Shown here piece by piece: positions 1 to 7,960 of a stretch of 64,000 bases of DNA (position 1 is the stretch's first letter; each line of letters begins with the position of its first letter). The translations under genes were made by a program, and so were the position numbers. The stretch comes from Flavobacteriales bacterium (GTDB taxonomy: Bacteria > Bacteroidota > Bacteroidia > Flavobacteriales > Weeksellaceae), in assembly GCA_020635515.1 (NCBI GenBank), contig JACJZS010000002.1, positions 124,001 to 188,000 of the forward strand. The letters are read 5' to 3'. Under the pieces are notes generated by a model, which saw only the letters and a program-made list of their open reading frames with translations, was not told the origin of the DNA and ran no database searches.

Positions 1-1
1 A

Positions 2-616
2 GCAGAACAAATTGAACAAGAATTAGGCCTGGAATTAAACCAAAAAGCTAAAAATTATTTCGCCAATTTGACAAACACAATCCTCGGACTTGAACTCGGA
101 CAAAAAATTGAAGAGTTTGAAAAAGCTGATATTCAAGTAAAAACTATTCGTTTAAAAGAAAACAACTTACCAAAAGAAGATATTTCGTTTCCAACTTTTG
201 AGTACCAAGAATTAATCGAAACTGATTGGGAAGATTCGGATTTTAAAAACATATTGGAAAGCAAATTTTTCTTTGTTTTCTACCAGTTTGAAGGAGAAAA
301 TTTAATCTTACGAAAGGTTAAGTTTTGGAATATGTCGCATTCAGACATTTTAGAAGCTAAATCTGTTTGGGACAAAATGAAAACAACTGTTTCTAAAGGA
401 GAAATTGTAAAAGAAGTAACCGACAATGGTTTCCGAAAGACCTATTTCCCAAAGAAAACGGAGAATAGAATTAGCCACGTTAGACCACACGCAAGAAATG
501 CAAATGATACTTATAATTTGCCTGTTGCAGACAAACTAACGGGATTGACTGAGTTTACCAAACATTGTTTTTGGTTTAATGCGAGTTATGTTAGAGATGA
601 AATTTATAAGATATAA
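2..616 (+). CDS. Sau3AI/MutH-like restriction endonuclease, C-terminal part (partial)
   Basis: The reading frame is open to the left edge of the window, so only the C-terminal ~205 residues are visible. The TTG at 68 is internal and not the real start. The tail HVRPHARNANDTY, then a Leu/Pro-rich linker and TKHCFWFNASYV, matches what I recall of the C-terminal half of Sau3AI-type nucleases in the MutH fold, which cut at GATC; this is recognition by pattern, not by search. The cognate methyltransferase is not visible here and would be expected just upstream. The stop lies 15 bp before the pepP ATG, so the two may be co-transcribed. Alternative: another type II nuclease of the same fold. Confidence 0.6.
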   Translation, partial: AEQIEQELGLELNQKAKNYFANLTNTILGLELGQKIEEFEKADIQVKTIRLKENNLPKEDISFPTFEYQELIETDWEDSDFKNILESKFFFVFYQFEGENLILRKVKFWNMSHSDILEAKSVWDKMKTTVSKGEIVKEVTDNGFRKTYFPKKTENRISHVRPHARNANDTYNLPVADKLTGLTEFTKHCFWFNASYVRDEIYKI

Positions 617-631
617 AATTTGCGATATACA

Positions 632-1924
632 ATGAAAAATCCCAATACTAGCACACTTTTCAAAAAAAATAGAGTAAAATTCACAGATAAATTACTGCCA
701 AATTCAATTGCGTTTTTTAATTCTAATGACGTATATCCTTTAAGTTCCGATTCGGTTTTACCATTTAAACAACATTCCGATATTTTTTATCTTTCAGGAA
801 TTAATCAAGAAGAAAGTATTTTGGTTTTGTATCCTGATGCTTTAGAAAAAGAAAATCAAGAAATTTTATTCGTACAAGAAACCAATGAACACATTAAAAT
901 TTGGGAAGGAGAAAAACTAACCAAAGAACAAGCAACTGAAATTTCAGGAATAAAAAATATCCAATGGATTCAAAATTTTGATTCTGTTGTAAACTCACTA
1001 CTTATTCAATCAGAAAATATTTATATCAACTTAAATGAAAATCCGCGTGCTAATACAGAAGTACAAACACGTGAAGATCGATTTATAGAAAAAATTAAAC
1101 GTAAATATCCTGCACATACGTACAAAAGAAGTAATCCTATACTGCAAAACATTCGTTCCATAAAAGAACCTGAAGAAATTGAACTGATTCAAAAAGCATG
1201 TAACATCACCGAAAAAACATTTTGCAGAATTCTAAAATTTGCAAAACCCAATGTTTGGGAATACGAAATAGAAGCAGAAATGATTCACGAGTTTACACGT
1301 AGTAAGACTCAAGGACATGCCTTCTCTCCTATTATTGCTTCTGGAAAAAACGCAACTATACTTCATTACTTACAAAACAATAAACAATGTAAAGATGGAG
1401 AACTTGTACTCTTGGATTTTGGTTGTCAATACAATAATTATAATTCTGACATGACTCGTGTGATTCCTGTTAATGGAAAATTTAATCCTAGACAAAAAGA
1501 AGTATATCAAGCAGTTTTAAATGTAAAAAATTACGCAACGTCTTTATTAGTTGACGGATTAACTTTTAAAGAATACAATAAGGAAGTAGGAAATTTCATG
1601 ACTTCCGAACTTATAAAGTTAAAACTTTTAGATAAAGTTGATATTCAAAATCAAAATGAAAAAAATCCTGCTTATAAAAAATACTTTATGCATGGAACTT
1701 CTCATTTTCTAGGATTGGACACTCATGATTATGGAAATTACAATAATCCAATAAAAGAAAACATGGTACTTACTGTAGAACCAGGAATTTACATTCCTAA
1801 CGAAAAAATTGGAATTCGATTGGAAGACGATGTAGTAGTACAAAAAGATAAAAAACCCATAAATTTGCTTACCAATTCACCAATTGAAATTGAAGAAATT
1901 GAAGAATTGATGAATAATAATTAA
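632..1924 (+). CDS. pepP: Xaa-Pro aminopeptidase (aminopeptidase P, M24B)
   Basis: Cytosolic metallopeptidase that removes the N-terminal residue ahead of proline. The N-terminal creatinase-like domain is followed by the pita-bread catalytic domain. All five metal ligands are readable: Asp in LLDFGCQYNNYNSD and the second Asp at its end, His in FMHGTSHFLGLDTHD, Glu in LTVEPGIYIP and Glu in GIRLEDDV. The frame extends back to a TTG at 620, but the ATG at 632 is the better start and gives 431 residues, normal for the family. It is a housekeeping gene lying between two sets of restriction-modification genes (15 bp after one, 20 bp before the next), all on the same strand. Confidence 0.93.
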   Translation: MKNPNTSTLFKKNRVKFTDKLLPNSIAFFNSNDVYPLSSDSVLPFKQHSDIFYLSGINQEESILVLYPDALEKENQEILFVQETNEHIKIWEGEKLTKEQATEISGIKNIQWIQNFDSVVNSLLIQSENIYINLNENPRANTEVQTREDRFIEKIKRKYPAHTYKRSNPILQNIRSIKEPEEIELIQKACNITEKTFCRILKFAKPNVWEYEIEAEMIHEFTRSKTQGHAFSPIIASGKNATILHYLQNNKQCKDGELVLLDFGCQYNNYNSDMTRVIPVNGKFNPRQKEVYQAVLNVKNYATSLLVDGLTFKEYNKEVGNFMTSELIKLKLLDKVDIQNQNEKNPAYKKYFMHGTSHFLGLDTHDYGNYNNPIKENMVLTVEPGIYIPNEKIGIRLEDDVVVQKDKKPINLLTNSPIEIEEIEELMNNN

Positions 1925-1944
1925 ATTTTAGAACAAAAGTAATA

Positions 1945-2835
1945 ATGAAATATACGTTATATTCTAAGTATAAAATTAAATCTCCATTAAATTATATTGG
2001 TGGAAAAGCGAGAATATTAGACCAATTATTGCCATTATTTCCGAAAGAAATTGATAATTTTATTGACTTATTTGCAGGTGGTTGTAATGTTGGCATTAAT
2101 ATGAATGCCAACAAAATATATTTCAATGATAATCTAATTTACTTAATTGAAATGTATAAGGCTTTTCAAGAATACGAACTCGAAGAAACTATTTCATATA
2201 TTGAAACTAGAATAAATGAATTTAAACTCACACTTACAAATAGTGATGGTTATAAAAGAATGAGACAAAAATATAATCAACAAAAACATCCTTTAGATTT
2301 ATTTGTTCTCATTGCATACTCGTTTAATCATCAAATTCGTTTTAACAGTAAGCACGAATTCAATAATCCTTTTGGGAAAGATAGAAGTAGTTTTAATAGC
2401 ACAATGAAGCAAAATTTAGAACGTTTTATTATAAAGCTAAAAGAGACAGATACTTGCTTCACAGATTCTTGTTTTAATAATTTTAATTTTGATAATAATG
2501 ATTTTGTGTATTGCGATCCTCCTTATTTAATTACCACAGGAACTTATAACGATGGAAAAAGAGGATTTAAAGGTTGGTCAGAAAAAGAAGAAAATCAACT
2601 CTTATGCTTGCTTGATAACCTAAATAAAAGAAATATAAAATTTGGACTTTCAAACGTTTTAGAACATAAAGGGAAATCGAATGATATTTTAAAAAATTGG
2701 TTAAAAACCAACCCAAATTATAAAATTAATTTTATTGATTTCAACTATTCAAATTCAAACTATCAAACGATGGTAAGAGATAAAAAAGCAAGTGTTGAAG
2801 TGCGTAAATCTAATAATTATACTTTCAATATATGA
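1945..2835 (+). CDS. D12-class (Dam-like) adenine-N6 DNA methyltransferase
   Basis: Transfers methyl from S-adenosylmethionine to adenine N6 in a specific DNA site. The alpha-class motif order is clear: SPLNYIGGKARIL at residues 13-25, the SAM-binding DLFAGGCNVG at 41-50, NNPFGKDR near 141, and catalytic DPPY at 191-194. Length (296 aa) fits Dam, DpnIIA and EcoRV-type enzymes. The target sequence cannot be read from this alone. The gene overlaps the next by 4 bp (ATGA), which couples it to the HNH nuclease and suggests modification enzyme plus cognate nuclease. Confidence 0.9.
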   Translation: MKYTLYSKYKIKSPLNYIGGKARILDQLLPLFPKEIDNFIDLFAGGCNVGINMNANKIYFNDNLIYLIEMYKAFQEYELEETISYIETRINEFKLTLTNSDGYKRMRQKYNQQKHPLDLFVLIAYSFNHQIRFNSKHEFNNPFGKDRSSFNSTMKQNLERFIIKLKETDTCFTDSCFNNFNFDNNDFVYCDPPYLITTGTYNDGKRGFKGWSEKEENQLLCLLDNLNKRNIKFGLSNVLEHKGKSNDILKNWLKTNPNYKINFIDFNYSNSNYQTMVRDKKASVEVRKSNNYTFNI

Positions 2836-3518
2836 CTGAATTAAAAGAACCAACTTGGTCAGATGCTATTGAAAGAGCAATAATTCAACTTGGATATTTT
2901 GCAACGTTGAAACAGATTTATGAAGTTACTCCTTTATTCAAAAATTTTGAAGGATTAACACCTAACAAAACAATTAACGAAAGAGTTCAACGCGATAAAC
3001 GATTTTACAAAATATTACCTGGACTTTACGGTTTGCAAAATCATTTAGATAAAATTCCTTTGGAATATCAACCAAATGACTTTTTAGAAAAAGAGATTTT
3101 AATAAATCCGTTTCAAAATGAAATTAAAAATACTTCAAAAATAATCCAGCAAACTATTAGAGTTGGTCAAGAAAAATTTAGAAGAAGTCTTTTAGATGAA
3201 ATCTCATTTTGTCCAATTACAGGCATAACAGATAAACGAATACTTACGGCAAGTCATATAAAACCTTGGCGTGTTTCAAATAATGTTGAAAGATTAGACA
3301 AATATAATGGTTTTATTTTTAGTCCAACAATTGATAAAATTTTTGATATTGGCTTGATTTCATTTGAAAATGATAAATCATTATTGGTTTCAAAATCACT
3401 AGATAAATTAAATATTGTTTCCATTGGAATTGAACCAAAAAGAATTTATGAAAAACTACCTCTTGATAACAGAGTGCAATATTTAGAATATCATCGTAAT
3501 TTTATTTTTCTTGATTGA
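2832..3518 (+). CDS. HARE-HTH plus HNH restriction endonuclease
   Basis: Likely the nuclease partner of the preceding adenine methyltransferase. Residues ~8-75 (W-DAI, then G-ATLKQIYE, LTPNKTINERVQ, RFYKILPGLYGL) look like a HARE-HTH winged helix, a domain known from restriction and chromatin proteins. Residues ~127-180 form an HNH_2-type nuclease core: a Cys at 127, SHIKPWR with His142, then YNGFIF with Asn159 and TIDKIFDIGLISF with Asp168. At 228 aa it is a complete compact enzyme. Start and stop overlap both neighbours by a few bases, so translation of the cluster is probably coupled. The exact cut site is unknown. Confidence 0.75.
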   Translation: MTELKEPTWSDAIERAIIQLGYFATLKQIYEVTPLFKNFEGLTPNKTINERVQRDKRFYKILPGLYGLQNHLDKIPLEYQPNDFLEKEILINPFQNEIKNTSKIIQQTIRVGQEKFRRSLLDEISFCPITGITDKRILTASHIKPWRVSNNVERLDKYNGFIFSPTIDKIFDIGLISFENDKSLLVSKSLDKLNIVSIGIEPKRIYEKLPLDNRVQYLEYHRNFIFLD

Positions 3519-3520
3519 TT

Positions 3521-3913
3521 ATGAAAAAAGAAATATACATTCAAAAATTAGATGCTAAAAGACAAAACTCATTTTGGTATAAAGGATTTGGAAAAATTGC
3601 CAAATTTTCAAAAGAAGATAGAGAAATTATTATTTCAAGTTGCGGTTTAATAAGAATTAAATTCCCAAATGAAATTTTTTATAGAAAAAATATACAAGCT
3701 GTTGATATTGCTTTAAGTCAAAATTTATATGATGAAGATTTAGAAAATTTAGAATTTGAAGACTGTAATTGGTTTGATTATGCATATAAAACTTCCAATA
3801 TGAGTAATTATATTGAAATAGATGGAGATGAGGAGTTTAATTATTCAATAGCAATAAAATCAGCAAAAGAAACATTAAATGATGATGAGTTTTGGAAACA
3901 GTTTTTGCGTTAG
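3521..3913 (+). CDS. uncharacterised acidic protein in the restriction cluster
   Basis: I do not recognise this 130-residue protein. It begins MKKEIYIQKLDAKRQ two bases after the HNH gene stop; the ATG at 3521 is preferred to an in-frame TTG at 3515. The N-terminal half is basic and hydrophobic, the C-terminal half strongly acidic (DEDLENLEFEDCNWFDY, then EIDGDEEFNYS). No signal peptide or membrane segment is seen. Tight linkage to the methyltransferase and HNH nuclease suggests an accessory, specificity or inhibitor subunit, but that is inference from position only. Its stop codon TAG at 3911 lies inside the structured repeat that follows. Confidence 0.7.
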   Translation: MKKEIYIQKLDAKRQNSFWYKGFGKIAKFSKEDREIIISSCGLIRIKFPNEIFYRKNIQAVDIALSQNLYDEDLENLEFEDCNWFDYAYKTSNMSNYIEIDGDEEFNYSIAIKSAKETLNDDEFWKQFLR

Positions 3914-5255
3914 GGATAGAAGCGTAAATCCTTTTTTGTCCTATAGAGCAAAAAAGATTGTAGCGAATAGCCCGACCCGAAGGGGAACGCCCAAATTAAA
4001 AGAAAATAAATTTACTTTCACTTATGAAGTTACTGGTTTTAACTGTACAAAAGTTGATAAAGTCTATATTAAAACTGTGTCGGGGAACTCTAGCTTTACA
4101 GATTTCTTGATATTTTATCAAGAAAACGAACCTACTTTAAATGACACTCCAATTTATGCCATAGAAGAAACAAAAACAGACGACAAAGAAAGTAGAAATA
4201 CAGGGGTTTACCAACGTTGTAGTAAGTTTGTTTTTATAGAAAGTTATTACCCTGAAACTAAAAAAATAATGCTCTACAATTTGCAAATAGAGCAGAAAAA
4301 ACAACCCACAGAAACCTATATTTTTGGCACAAGATTGCTTCTAACTTTAGGTGTAGAAATTCTAGGAAAACAGTTAGATTCAGAAATATTTACGCCATTT
4401 GAGAACATTGATGAAGTGATTACACTCAAAGAAAAAATGCGTAAACCACCTAAAGGAAATGTACCAATTTTAATTACAAAATTTAACGATAAAATAGAAG
4501 TTTCTGGCAGACTTTTTAAAAACAATAGTCTTTCACATGACCCAAATATTGGAGCATTGAGCATTATTAGTGCTGTTTTAAGAAATTTAGGTTGGAAAAA
4601 AGAAATTATAATAACACAACACGGTTTAAAGCAAAACCACGTAGGAAGAACCAATAAGTTTATTCAAATTGCAAACAAGATAAATATTAAACTTGATGGC
4701 TTAAAAATTCCAGTAGTTGAAATGAATAAAAACTATTGGAAATATGACAAAAACGGAGAAAAAATTGGGACTATATTTATCCATTTGGTTGTAGAAGAGT
4801 TTACAAACGGGTTTTCTATTTTTGAAAATCATGCTGGCTCAGAAAAAGGTTATTTCTTTCCTTTAAACGGAGAACCTGTTCCATTAAAAAAGTACAAGGA
4901 TAGAATAAAATATAAAGGTGGAGATAAGACTCAAATAATTGAAATTCCCGATTTAATTTTAGTAGATAATATAGAAAAAGAGGTTATCAATATTGAGGGA
5001 GAAAAATACAGTAATCGTAACAATGGTATTTTGCAAATAAAAACCTTTGACTTTATTGAAGATGTTTACATTAAACCCGATTATCCAAACTATAAAATTA
5101 TAAGAACTGTTGTTTTGTTTGGCAGTAAAGAGACTTCTATTGTAGAGATTGAAGTAGGTTTTTTACTCAATACAAATGGACAATTAAGTTTAGGTATTAA
5201 AGCACCAAAGTTATTTCAAGAAGCGATAAAAAACTTATTAGATTTTTGGAATTAA
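3879..5255 (+). CDS. putative type II restriction endonuclease, 5' end abnormal
   Basis: Large nuclease-like protein (458 aa as an open frame). A PD-(D/E)xK-like arrangement is visible at Asp75 (SSFTDFLIF) followed by Glu97-Thr98-Lys99 in AIEETKTDDKESRNTG; a second candidate is PDLILVD at 357 with IEGEK at 372-376. Residues ~9-38 are simply the translation of the structured repeat, so they are probably not native. After the repeat there is no ATG, GTG or TTG in frame until a GTG near 4077, which would already remove likely conserved sequence. The gene is therefore either fused to the repeat and started from the ATG triplet at 3879 inside the previous gene, or has lost its start. The family is not identified with certainty. 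Confidence 0.55.
   Translation: MMMSFGNSFCVRDRSVNPFLSYRAKKIVANSPTRRGTPKLKENKFTFTYEVTGFNCTKVDKVYIKTVSGNSSFTDFLIFYQENEPTLNDTPIYAIEETKTDDKESRNTGVYQRCSKFVFIESYYPETKKIMLYNLQIEQKKQPTETYIFGTRLLLTLGVEILGKQLDSEIFTPFENIDEVITLKEKMRKPPKGNVPILITKFNDKIEVSGRLFKNNSLSHDPNIGALSIISAVLRNLGWKKEIIITQHGLKQNHVGRTNKFIQIANKINIKLDGLKIPVVEMNKNYWKYDKNGEKIGTIFIHLVVEEFTNGFSIFENHAGSEKGYFFPLNGEPVPLKKYKDRIKYKGGDKTQIIEIPDLILVDNIEKEVINIEGEKYSNRNNGILQIKTFDFIEDVYIKPDYPNYKIIRTVVLFGSKETSIVEIEVGFLLNTNGQLSLGIKAPKLFQEAIKNLLDFWN
3907..3992 (+). repeat. GC-rich structured repeat-like element between restriction genes
   Basis: About 86 bp starting GCGTTAGGGATAGAAGCG and ending GACCCGAAGGGGAACGCCC, much richer in GC than its surroundings. 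An internal hairpin pairs AATCCTTTTTTG (3928-3939) with CAAAAAAGATT (3949-3959) with one bulged base; a small CCCGAAGGGG hairpin follows. I recall near-identical elements, usually just after stop codons, dispersed in flavobacterial genomes; this is memory, not a search. It starts at the stop codon of the preceding gene. Only this copy was noticed in the window. Confidence 0.65.
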
Positions 5256-5281
5256 TTAAATAAAAAACTAATATTAGTAAA

Positions 5282-6400
5282 ATGAAAATAGGAATTGTAT
5301 GTTATCCTACGTATGGAGGAAGTGGAATTGTAGCAACAGAACTGGGAATGGAACTTGCCATGCAAGGACATTGTATACACTTTATAAGCTCTAGTATTCC
5401 TGCTAGGCTCGATGTTACGTTACCTAATGTTTATTTTCATCAAGTACAAGCAAAAAACTATCCTCTATTTGAATATATTCCCTATGGAATTGCTCTTTCT
5501 ACACTTATAGTTGATATTACCAAAAGATATAAACTTGACGTTATTCATGCTCACTACGCGATTCCTCATGCGTACCATTCATTTATGGCTCAGCAAATAT
5601 TAAAAGAACAAGGAATTAAACTTCCTATAGTTACCACTTTACACGGAACAGATATTACTTTGGTAGGAAAACATCCAACATATAAATCAGGTGTTGAATT
5701 CTCTATAAATAAATCAGATATTGTTACTTCTGTTTCCGAAGATTTGAAAAAAGTAACCGAAGATACATTCAATATCAAAAAAGAAATAATTACGATTCCC
5801 AACTTCATAGACAATAAACTATACGAAGAAGAAACGCCTTGCATTAGAAAAAACTTTGCTAATGATGATGAAAAAATTCTCATTCATGTTTCTAATTTAC
5901 GTCCTGTAAAACGTGTAAGCGATGTAATTGAAATCTTTAATTTAGTTCAAAAAGAAATTAAATCTAAACTAATTATAGTAGGAGAAGGTCCTGAAATAGA
6001 AAATATAGAATACTTGATTGAAAAATACAATCTTCACGAGAAAGTGCATCTTTTAGGAAAGGTAAATCAATTGCAAAAAATCCTTTGTTTGAGTGATGTT
6101 TTCTTACTTCCCTCCGAATTGGAAAGTTTTGGTTTGGCTGCTCTAGAAGCAATGGCAAGTTCTACGCCTGTAATTACTAGTAACGCAGGAGGATTAGCCG
6201 AAGTAAATGAAAATAATTTTTCTGGCTTTATAGAACAAATAGGCGATGTACAGGCAATGGCAAATCGAGCAATTGAATTATTATCAGATGAAAACAAACT
6301 AAATAAATTTAAACAACAAGCTAAACAACAAGCTCTAAAGTTTGATAAGGATAAAATAATCCCTTTGTATGTAAAAGTATATAAAAAAGTTATTCATTAA
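5282..6400 (+). CDS. bshA: N-acetyl-alpha-D-glucosaminyl L-malate synthase (bacillithiol pathway)
   Basis: GT4-family glycosyltransferase that joins UDP-GlcNAc and L-malate, the first step of bacillithiol synthesis. The N-terminus MKIGIVCYPTYGGSGIVATE and the following ELAMQGHCIHFISS are characteristic of BshA. DVIHAHYAIPHAY and TTLHGTDITLVG lie in the N-terminal Rossmann domain, and SELESFGLAALEAMA with the ExxxxxGLAALE nucleotide-sugar motif is in the second. Length 372 aa is typical. It follows the restriction cluster by 26 bp, so it belongs to the backbone rather than to the island. It may share its original transcription unit with pepP. Confidence 0.92.
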   Translation: MKIGIVCYPTYGGSGIVATELGMELAMQGHCIHFISSSIPARLDVTLPNVYFHQVQAKNYPLFEYIPYGIALSTLIVDITKRYKLDVIHAHYAIPHAYHSFMAQQILKEQGIKLPIVTTLHGTDITLVGKHPTYKSGVEFSINKSDIVTSVSEDLKKVTEDTFNIKKEIITIPNFIDNKLYEEETPCIRKNFANDDEKILIHVSNLRPVKRVSDVIEIFNLVQKEIKSKLIIVGEGPEIENIEYLIEKYNLHEKVHLLGKVNQLQKILCLSDVFLLPSELESFGLAALEAMASSTPVITSNAGGLAEVNENNFSGFIEQIGDVQAMANRAIELLSDENKLNKFKQQAKQQALKFDKDKIIPLYVKVYKKVIH

Positions 6401-6415
6401 TTTATAATTATTATA

Positions 6416-6423
6416 TAAATTTG
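6416..6423 (+). promoter_or_regulatory. flavobacterial -7 element TAAATTTG
   Basis: TAnnTTTG match in the bshA-to-coiled-coil gap, 30 bp before the ATG at 6454. It explains why the longer frame starting at TTG 6421 is not the real start: that TTG is part of the promoter. Confidence 0.6.
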
Positions 6424-6453
6424 CACCGTAAAAACGTAATAAATTATTCTATC

Positions 6454-6906
6454 ATGAAAACATCTATTTTACTTTTATTTGTGTTAAGTTTTTTTTGTAT
6501 TAATTCTGTAAACGCCCAATCTGTAGAGGAAAAAATCAACCAAAAAGAAACTGAAGTAAAAGAACTTAAAGACCTAGAAAGTAACATAAAAAAATTCAAT
6601 AAATACGAAGATAAAATTTCTGACGAAGAAAATGCTCACAAAAAATTAGAAGAAAATTTAGCTTCAAAAAAGGGAGAATTAGAAAAAGTTACTAAAACAT
6701 ACGAAGAAAAAAAAGCAAAATACGACGATGCAAAACAAGAATTAGATAAAGCAAAATCTGAATTATCTGATGTAGAAAGTGACATAAAAAGCATTGAACG
6801 CGACATAGAAAAAAGTCTAAAGAAAAATTCCAAGTATTTTGACAAAAAAGCAGAACTAGAAGATCAAATAAAAACAACCAAAGAAAAATATCAACTTAAC
6901 GGTTAG
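6454..6906 (+). CDS. secreted coiled-coil protein, function unknown
   Basis: 150 residues. The N-terminus MKTSILLLFVLSFFCINSVNA followed by Q is a clear signal peptide. The remainder is almost entirely Lys/Glu/Asp-rich heptad-like sequence (for example KKLEENLASKKGELEKVTK and KSELSDVESDIKSIERD), so it should form a long periplasmic or envelope-associated coiled coil. No catalytic motif or known domain is visible. It has its own promoter element upstream and a strong terminator downstream, so it is a single-gene unit. Confidence 0.75.
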   Translation: MKTSILLLFVLSFFCINSVNAQSVEEKINQKETEVKELKDLESNIKKFNKYEDKISDEENAHKKLEENLASKKGELEKVTKTYEEKKAKYDDAKQELDKAKSELSDVESDIKSIERDIEKSLKKNSKYFDKKAELEDQIKTTKEKYQLNG

Positions 6907-6930
6907 TATTTTGTTTGTAATAAAACAAAA

Positions 6931-6962
6931 AAACGACTCAACACTATTTGAGTCGTTTTTTT
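6931..6962. terminator. bidirectional intrinsic terminator
   Basis: Perfect 10-bp stem AAACGACTCA / TGAGTCGTTT with an 8-base loop and T tract, between the convergent coiled-coil gene and pirin gene. The A-rich left flank lets it serve both strands. Confidence 0.9.
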
Positions 6963-7840
6963 TAATCCTCTAAATGCCCGAACTTACCTGAATTAAAATC
7001 ATCGAATGCTTGAATCAATTCTTCTCTGGTATTCATAACAAAAGGACCATGAGCTGCAATTGGTTCGTTTATAGGTTCTCCACTTAACACCAAAACAACA
7101 CTATCTTGACTTGCTTTAATAGTGAAATTTTCTCCATCATTTTCCATTAATACCAAGTGATCGGTAGGAGCATTTACATCATCATTTATCGTAATTTCTC
7201 CTTCTATTACTAATAATGCTGTATTATAATCAGATGGAAAATTTAACATTACTTCTGCTCCTTTTTTTAACTTTGCGTTATACATATTTATAGGTGTAAA
7301 AGTAGATGCTGTTCCTTCTATATTCTCATATCTACCTGCAATTACTTCTATCTCACTGCCTCTTTCATCTAACTTAAATTTATTAATATCTTGATTTTTA
7401 ATTGCTTGGTATTTTGGTTTACTCATTTTATCCTTTGCAGGAAGGTTTATCCACAGTTGTACCATTTGAAACTCGCCACCTGTTTTGCTCCATTCTTTCT
7501 CGTGGTATTCTTTGTGTAATACTCCGCTAGCTGCAGTCATCCATTGTACATCTCCTTCGGAAATGATACCTCCTCCTCCACTGCTATCATGATGTTGTAC
7601 TTTTCCTTGATATGCAATTGTAACTGTTTCAAATCCACGATGAGGATGTACACTTACTCCTTTAGGTTTATCTGATGGAGGAAAATTATACTTAGAATTA
7701 TAATCCAACATAATAAAAGGATTCATTCTTTGCATATCTAAACGGTAACCACTTGGAATAAAGTTGTGGACTCTAAATCCATCTCCTACAAAATGAGGTT
7801 CTCTAGGCTTTGCTACTAATTCTACTGTACGTGTTTTCAT
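6962..7840 (-). CDS. pirin-family bicupin protein
   Basis: Two-cupin, probably Fe-binding protein of the pirin/quercetinase family. The N-terminal cupin carries GVSVHPHRGFETVTIAYQG and SEGDVQWMTAASGVLH, the usual metal-binding His/Glu region. The C-terminal cupin is degenerate, as is usual. Length 292 aa is normal. Substrate or partner cannot be told; family members include quercetin 2,3-dioxygenases and transcription cofactors. A TAACTTTG element on the minus strand (7864-7871) gives a short leader. A 24-bp inverted repeat lies about 75 bp upstream of the expected transcription start, and a Crp-like regulator gene lies next upstream. Confidence 0.88.
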   Translation of the reverse strand: MKTRTVELVAKPREPHFVGDGFRVHNFIPSGYRLDMQRMNPFIMLDYNSKYNFPPSDKPKGVSVHPHRGFETVTIAYQGKVQHHDSSGGGGIISEGDVQWMTAASGVLHKEYHEKEWSKTGGEFQMVQLWINLPAKDKMSKPKYQAIKNQDINKFKLDERGSEIEVIAGRYENIEGTASTFTPINMYNAKLKKGAEVMLNFPSDYNTALLVIEGEITINDDVNAPTDHLVLMENDGENFTIKASQDSVVLVLSGEPINEPIAAHGPFVMNTREELIQAFDDFNSGKFGHLED

Positions 7841-7920
7841 ATCATTTTACTTTAATTGTAACACAAAGTTAGCTCAATTTTTAGGCGATTGAATTGATTT
7901 ACGATAAGAAGTAATACCTC

Positions 7921-7944
7921 TTTTGACTATTTAAATGGTCAAAA
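7921..7944. promoter_or_regulatory. 24-bp inverted repeat upstream of pirin (candidate operator)
   Basis: Arms TTTTGACTATTT and AAATGGTCAAAA pair with one mismatch. The core TTGAC-N10-GTCAA resembles Crp/Fnr half sites but with wider spacing. It is not followed by a T run in either direction, so a terminator is unlikely. It sits between the stop of the Crp-like gene and the pirin promoter. Confidence 0.45.
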
Positions 7945-7960
7945 AAAGAACATTATTACA

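Noticed and set aside
4316..4654. 112-aa open frame antisense to the large nuclease ORF
   Set aside because: No signal, start context or family resemblance; it mirrors the coding frame of the nuclease gene.
5590..5883. Antisense ORFs inside bshA
   Set aside because: Low-complexity shadows of a well-supported bshA frame.
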